Of a stretch of 64,000 bases of DNA, positions 59,656 through 64,000 are shown piece by piece. The notes beneath the pieces were generated by a model. It was not told where the DNA came from. It saw nothing but the letters and a program-made list of their open reading frames with translations, and did no database searches. Position 1 is the first letter of the stretch, and the number at the start of each line of letters is the position of its first letter. Location: assembly GCA_037974665.1 (NCBI GenBank), contig CM075770.1:22865501-22929500 (forward strand), given 5' to 3'. Source of the DNA: Ehretia macrophylla. Taxonomy: Eukaryota; Streptophyta; Magnoliopsida; Boraginales; Ehretiaceae. The position numbers and the translations under genes are program-made.

Positions 59656-60345
59656 GTGAAGAAGACCAGGAACAGGTACCCGAGGACAACATGCCTAATG
59701 ATGATTCCTTGGAATGATTGCTTGCCCTACGTGCCTTACTTAACTATGGCCATTTTGTGAACGATATGTTGCTTGAAGACTATTTCTTATGTTGCTTGTT
59801 ATTGTATTGTAAATGACCCCCGTTGTAATTTGGGGTCTAATTTTGGCTTGTACTGATCATAACTAGATAGACACTACTATGGTCATTTTTGCTATCGCTA
59901 TTGACTAGTATCTATCATAGGATTATGAAGTATTAGGTAAGGATTAAGTAAAATGGATCTATTCAATCTTAAGCAGGTACTCATTGTTAAGCTAAGAACA
60001 ACAGGTACTTTTGTAACAAGGATTAACAAACAAATGAGACATAGTATCATGCTAGGTTATTAATCAAACGAGACTTCGAGATAACTAGTAGGCGTTTCAA
60101 TTGATAATAAATAGTAATCTTAGTTGGAAATGAATTTGAGATTGAAAGTTTTGAGGCCTTTAGAAAATTAGGTCAAACTAAAGAGCCCAATTACAGCCGT
60201 TATGCTGTCGAATTTTCGGAGAATTTGTGGAGTTTAGGCTAAACGTTAAGTATTAAACCTTCATGAACGATTAATTACGTGAAATGACTTGAATGTTTAG
60301 ATCACACCCTAGTCTAACCTTTATAGGTCAGGTTGGGGCATGACA

Positions 60346-60350
60346 GTTAA
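60346..60350. repeat. Target duplication (right), gttaa
   Basis: Partner of 56752-56756. Confidence 0.95.
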
Positions 60351-60435
60351 GCCCATTGGCCTTTTGAATGGGCCATCTCTCTAGGTTGGGATTGTGAACC
60401 GTCAACACATAAGAGATTTGTTCCCTCAACATGAC

Positions 60436-60554
60436 GGGTGCGATCATACCAGCACTAATGCACCAGATCCCATCAAAACTCCAAAGTTAAGCATGCTAGG
60501 ACAAGAGTAGTACTAGGATTGGTGACCCCCTTGGAAGTCCTCGTGTTGCACCAC
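60436..60554 (+). rRNA. 5S: 5S rRNA gene copy 38
   Basis: Ten changes: G30A, G41A, G48A, G58A, T63A, G66A, G68A, G85T, G97T, C118A. The A and IE boxes are affected. Confidence 0.89.
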
Positions 60555-61103
60555 CCCTTTTCAATTGTTTTTGTCCCGGTTAGGCTTGCCAAGATATTTT
60601 ATCCATCACATTTCTATTACCAAATCCCATGGCACCTTGGGTAGGACAACTTCGCTTCACGTAGAGACTGGGCCCGCAAACCGAGGTTGGGGGGCTTGTG
60701 ACCAGGTCTCCGTCGTTCCGGTACCCATAACTTTTGATCCGTAATGAGTTACGCGGTGCACAACATACCGTCGGAAAGCTCTACGAATGGGGCTATAAGC
60801 CTGCTCTGCTACGCATGTTTTTGGAGCCCAAAATTGTACATTTTCATCAATTTTGGGTGACTTTTCGTCTTTTGCGCTGTTTTTCGGTCTTGGATCGTAC
60901 GTCATGAGCTGCAAAAAGGACGACAACCTAACTCGCAGGACATTATAAGGCCTTAAAATGTGTCGATATCATGTCTTGCGAGCATGATTCGTTATTGTAG
61001 CGGATGGTTGTCGTTAAGCCCATTGGGCCTTTTGAATGGGTCATCTCATTGGGCGGGGACTGTGAACCGTCAACACATAAAGGATTTGTACGCTCAACAT
61101 GAC

Positions 61104-61222
61104 GGGTACGATCATACCGGCACTAATGCACCGTATCCTATAAGAACTCCGAAGTTAAGCGTGCTTGGGCAAGAGTAGTACTAAGATGGGTGGCCCCTTG
61201 GGAAGTCCTCGTGTTGTACCCC
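61104..61222 (+). rRNA. 5S: 5S rRNA gene copy 39
   Basis: Ten changes: G5A, A16G, G31T, C36T, C39A, G68A, G81A, A90G, C95T, C114T. Confidence 0.89.
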
Positions 61223-61782
61223 CGTTTTAAATTTTTTTTGCCCCGGTTACCCTTTCCTAGATGCTTTATCCATCATATTTCTATTACTGAATCCCACAGC
61301 ACCTTGGGCAAGACAACTTCGCTTCACATAGAGGCTGGGCCCGCTAACTGAGGGTGTGGGACTTGTGACCAAGTCTCCGTCGCTCCGGTGCCCATAAATT
61401 TTGATCTGTAAGGAGTTATGCGGCGCAAAGCGTACCACTGGAAAGCTCTCCGAGAACTCTACGACGGGGGTAGCAATACTGCTCAGCTGTGCCTGTTTTC
61501 TGTGCCCAAAATTGAACGTTATCATCAATTTTGGGGAACTTTTCTGCTTTTGCGCTGTTTTTCTATCACGGATAGTACGTCGTGAGCCGCAAAAAGGACG
61601 ACAACCTAACTCGCGGGATATTATAGGGCCCTACAACACATCAATATCACGTCTTGTAAGGATGCAACGTTGTTGTAGCGGATGAGTTGTCCTTAAGACC
61701 ATTGGGCCTTTTGAATGGGCCATCTCCCCGGGCTGGGATTATGAATCGTCAAAAAATAAAGGATTTATCCCCTCAACATGAC

Positions 61783-61901
61783 GGGTGCGATCATAGCAGC
61801 ACTAATTCACCGGATCCCAACAGAACTCCGAAGTTAAGCATGTTTGGGCGAGAGTAGTACTAGGATAGGTGACCCCTTGGAAAGTCCTCGTGTTGCACCA
61901 C
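61783..61901 (+). rRNA. 5S: 5S rRNA gene copy 40
   Basis: Nine changes: C14G, G25T, T38A, G58A, C61T, G85A, C95T, G99A, C118A. Confidence 0.9.
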
Positions 61902-62461
61902 TATTTTTAATTGTTTTTGACCTGGTTAGGCTTGCCCAAATGCTTTATCCATCACATTTCTATTACCGAATCCCACGACACCTTGGGCAAGACAACTTCG
62001 CTTCATGTAGAGGCTGGGCTCGTAAACCGAGGGCGTGGGGCTTGTAACTAGGTCTCCGTCGCTCTAGTGCCCATAACTTTTGATTCGTAAGGAGTTACGC
62101 GACTCACATCATACCATTAGAAAGCTCTCCGAGAGCTCTATGATAGGGGCAGCAAGCCTACTCGGCTGCGCATGTTTTCGAAGCCCAAAATCGAATGTTT
62201 TCATTAGTGTTGGGCCACTTTTCTTCTTTAGCACTGTTTTTTGGTCCCGGATCGTACGTCGTGAGCTGCGAAAAGGACGACAACCTAAATTGCAGGACAT
62301 TATAGGGCCCTACAATGTGTCGATATCACGTATTGTAAGGATGCTACGCTGTTGTAGCGGATGAGTTGTCGTTAAGCCCATTGGGCCTTTTGAATCGGCC
62401 ATCTCTCTGGGCAGGGACTGTGAACCGTCAACACATAAGGGATTTGTGCCCTCAACATGAC

Positions 62462-62580
62462 GGGTACGATCATACCAGCACTAATGCGTCGGATCCCATC
62501 AGAACTCCGAAGTTAAGCGTGCTTGGGCGAGAGTAGCACTAGGATGGGTGACCCCCTGGGAAGTCCTCGTGTTGTACCCC
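62462..62580 (+). rRNA. 5S: 5S rRNA gene copy 41, boxes intact
   Basis: Five changes, none in the A, IE or C boxes: G5A, A27G, C28T, T76C, C114T. G5A and C114T could together give an A-U pair in helix I. Confidence 0.92.
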
Positions 62581-63140
62581 CCTTTTCAATTATTTTTGCC
62601 CCGGTTAGCCTAGCCTAGTTGCTTTATCTGTCACATTTCTATTACCAAATCCCACAGCTCCTTGGGCAAGACAACTTCGCTTCACGTAGAGGCTGGGCTT
62701 GCAAACCGAGGGCGTGGGGCTTGTGACTAGCTCTATGTCGCTTCAGTGCCCATAACTTTTGATCTGTAAGGAGTTACGCGGTGCAAAGAATACCGTTGGA
62801 AAGCTCTCCGAGAGCTCTATGATGAGGGAAACAAGCTTGCTCTGCAGTGCCTGTTTTAAGAGCTCAAAATCGAACTTTATCATAAGTTTCGGGCCACTTT
62901 TCAACTTTTGCGCTGCTTTTTCGTCCGTGATCGTACGTCGTGAGCCGTGAAAAGGACGGCAACCTAACTCGCGAGATATTATAGGGCCCTACAACATGTT
63001 GATAACACGTCTTGTGTGGATGCTATGTTGTTGTAGCGGATGAGTTGTCATTAAGCCCATTGGGCCTTTTAAATGGGCCATCTCTCTGGGCTGGGAATGT
63101 GAACTGTCCAAAAATAAGAGATTTGCGCCCTCAACATGAT

Positions 63141-63259
63141 GGGTGCGATCATACCAGCACTAATGCACTGGATCCCATCATTACTCCAAAGTTAAGCGTG
63201 CTTGGGCGAGAGTAGTACTAGGATGGGTGACCCCCTGGGAAGTGCTCGTGTTGCACCAG
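63141..63259 (+). rRNA. 5S: 5S rRNA gene copy 42, boxes intact
   Basis: Seven changes outside the internal boxes: C29T, G41T, A42T, G48A, C104G, C118A, C119G. Confidence 0.91.
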
Positions 63260-63819
63260 CACTTTCAATTGTTTTTGCCCAGGTTCGGCTTGCCCAGATG
63301 CTTTATCCATCACATTTCTATTACCGAATCTCATGGCACCTTGAGCAAGACAACTTTGCTTCATGTAGAGGCTGGGCCCGCAAACCGAGGGCATGGGGCT
63401 TGTAACTAGGTCTCTGTCGCTCCGGTGCCCATAAATTTTGATCCGTAACGAGTTATGCAACCCACAACATACCATTGGAAAGCTCTCCGAGAGCTCTATG
63501 ATGAGGGCATCAAGCCTCCTCGGCTGCGTATGTTTTCGGAGCCCAAAATTGAACGTTTTCACCTATTTCGGGCCACTTTTCTTCTTTAGTCCTATTTTTT
63601 GTGCCAAATTGTGCGTCGTGAGCTGCGAAAAGGACAACAACCTAACTCGCGGGGACATTAGAGGGCCCTACAACACGTCGATATCACGTCTTGCGAGGAT
63701 GCTGTGTTGTTGAAGCGGTTGGGTTGTCGTTAAGCCCATTGGGCCTTTTGAATGCGCCATCTCTCTGGGCTGGGACTATGAATCGTCAACACATAAGGGA
63801 TTTGTGCCGTCAACAAAAC

Positions 63820-63938
63820 GGGTACGATCATACCAGCACTAATGCACCGGATCCTATCAGGACTCCGAAGTTAAGCGTGCTTGGGTGAGAGTGGTACTAG
63901 GATGGGTTAACCCCTAGGAAGACCTCGTGTTGCACCCC
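63820..63938 (+). rRNA. 5S: 5S rRNA gene copy 43
   Basis: Nine changes: G5A, C36T, A42G, C67T, A74G, G89T, C91A, G97A, T103A. The array continues past the window end. Confidence 0.9.
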
Positions 63939-64000
63939 TATTTTAAATTTTTTTTACCCCCGTTAGGCATGCGAAGATGCTTTAACCATCTCATTTCTAT

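Larger units (their letters stand above)
56757..60345 (+). mobile_element. Solo LTR, plus strand (3589 bp)
   Basis: tgtgaggcccgacc...ggttggggcatgaca with a perfect 5-bp duplication and no internal region. Same family as 34142-37838. Shares with the shorter LTRs a block 'ccctctctcgcttggg...gagagttgggtcgtag' (about 59265-59320) and the ccctcgctgag stem-loop block. Inserted in the spacer between 5S copies 37 and 38. Confidence 0.93.
23766..64000 (+). repeat. 5S rDNA array sharing the satellite as spacer
   Basis: 43 5S genes, all on the + strand, mostly 677-681 bp apart. A standard unit is a ~341-bp satellite monomer (for example 24105-24445) plus a ~338-bp segment (24446-24783) holding ctcgcgggacat, a gggccc/acgcgt/gatatc stretch, a tgggcc-rich stretch, the 5S gene, T-runs and gccaagatgcttt. 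Short units: 569-573 bp (106-bp deletion), 587 (54311-54897), 581 (55577-56157) and 643 (25299-25941). Everything between the listed genes is this spacer. The array continues beyond the window and is interrupted by three LTRs. Confidence 0.95.

Noticed and set aside
23766..64000. CRISPR array or tRNA genes
   Set aside because: Repeats are hundreds of bases long without short-repeat/spacer structure, and I found no tRNA-like A and B box pair with a cloverleaf.

Overview
The window is plant (angiosperm) repetitive heterochromatin. Three things point to a plant: 43 copies of a plant-type 119-nt 5S rRNA gene, a Ty3/gypsy element primed by initiator-tRNA-Met with a C-terminal chromodomain, and several very long LTRs beginning TG and ending CA. 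I see no host protein-coding gene. Nearly all long open frames outside the retrotransposon are accidental reading frames in tandem repeats. I cannot name the family or species.

Layout. (1) 1-7491 is a head-to-tail satellite with a ~340-bp monomer, in higher-order blocks of three and then four monomer types. (2) 7492-19768 is a 12.3-kb Tekay/Del-like chromovirus inserted in that satellite with a 5-bp target duplication. Its gag-pol carries six in-frame amber stops, one frameshift, lost catalytic residues and a nested 2.77-kb solo LTR (13327-16099) between the RNase H and integrase regions. (3) 19769-23765 is the same satellite continuing. (4) 23766-64000 is a 5S rDNA array, all genes on the + strand, with a main unit of ~679 bp: one complete ~341-bp satellite monomer plus a ~338-bp segment that holds the 5S gene and its flanks. 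Three long LTRs without coding sequence interrupt it: 28194-32382 (minus, truncated), 34142-37838 (minus, inside a 5S gene) and 56757-60345 (plus).

How the parts relate. The satellite and the 5S intergenic spacer are one sequence family. The satellite is what remains when the 338-bp 5S segment is removed from the 5S unit, and the same 5S-free junction also occurs inside the 5S array (27805, 28145). Each 5S gene differs from the array majority (2 to about 15 changes, mostly C-to-T or G-to-A), so the locus looks poorly homogenised and probably largely non-functional. Four copies keep unaltered internal promoter boxes. The 5S units form a higher-order pattern, including a ~2.6-kb tandem duplication at 40391-45611.

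Less expected signals are in the LTRs. Diverged LTR families share a splice-donor-like site, a stem-loop whose stem sequence differs between families but still pairs, and an acceptor-like CAG/G, all in the same order. Two families also have a cluster of WRKY-type W-boxes. All coordinates and identities are by-eye readings.
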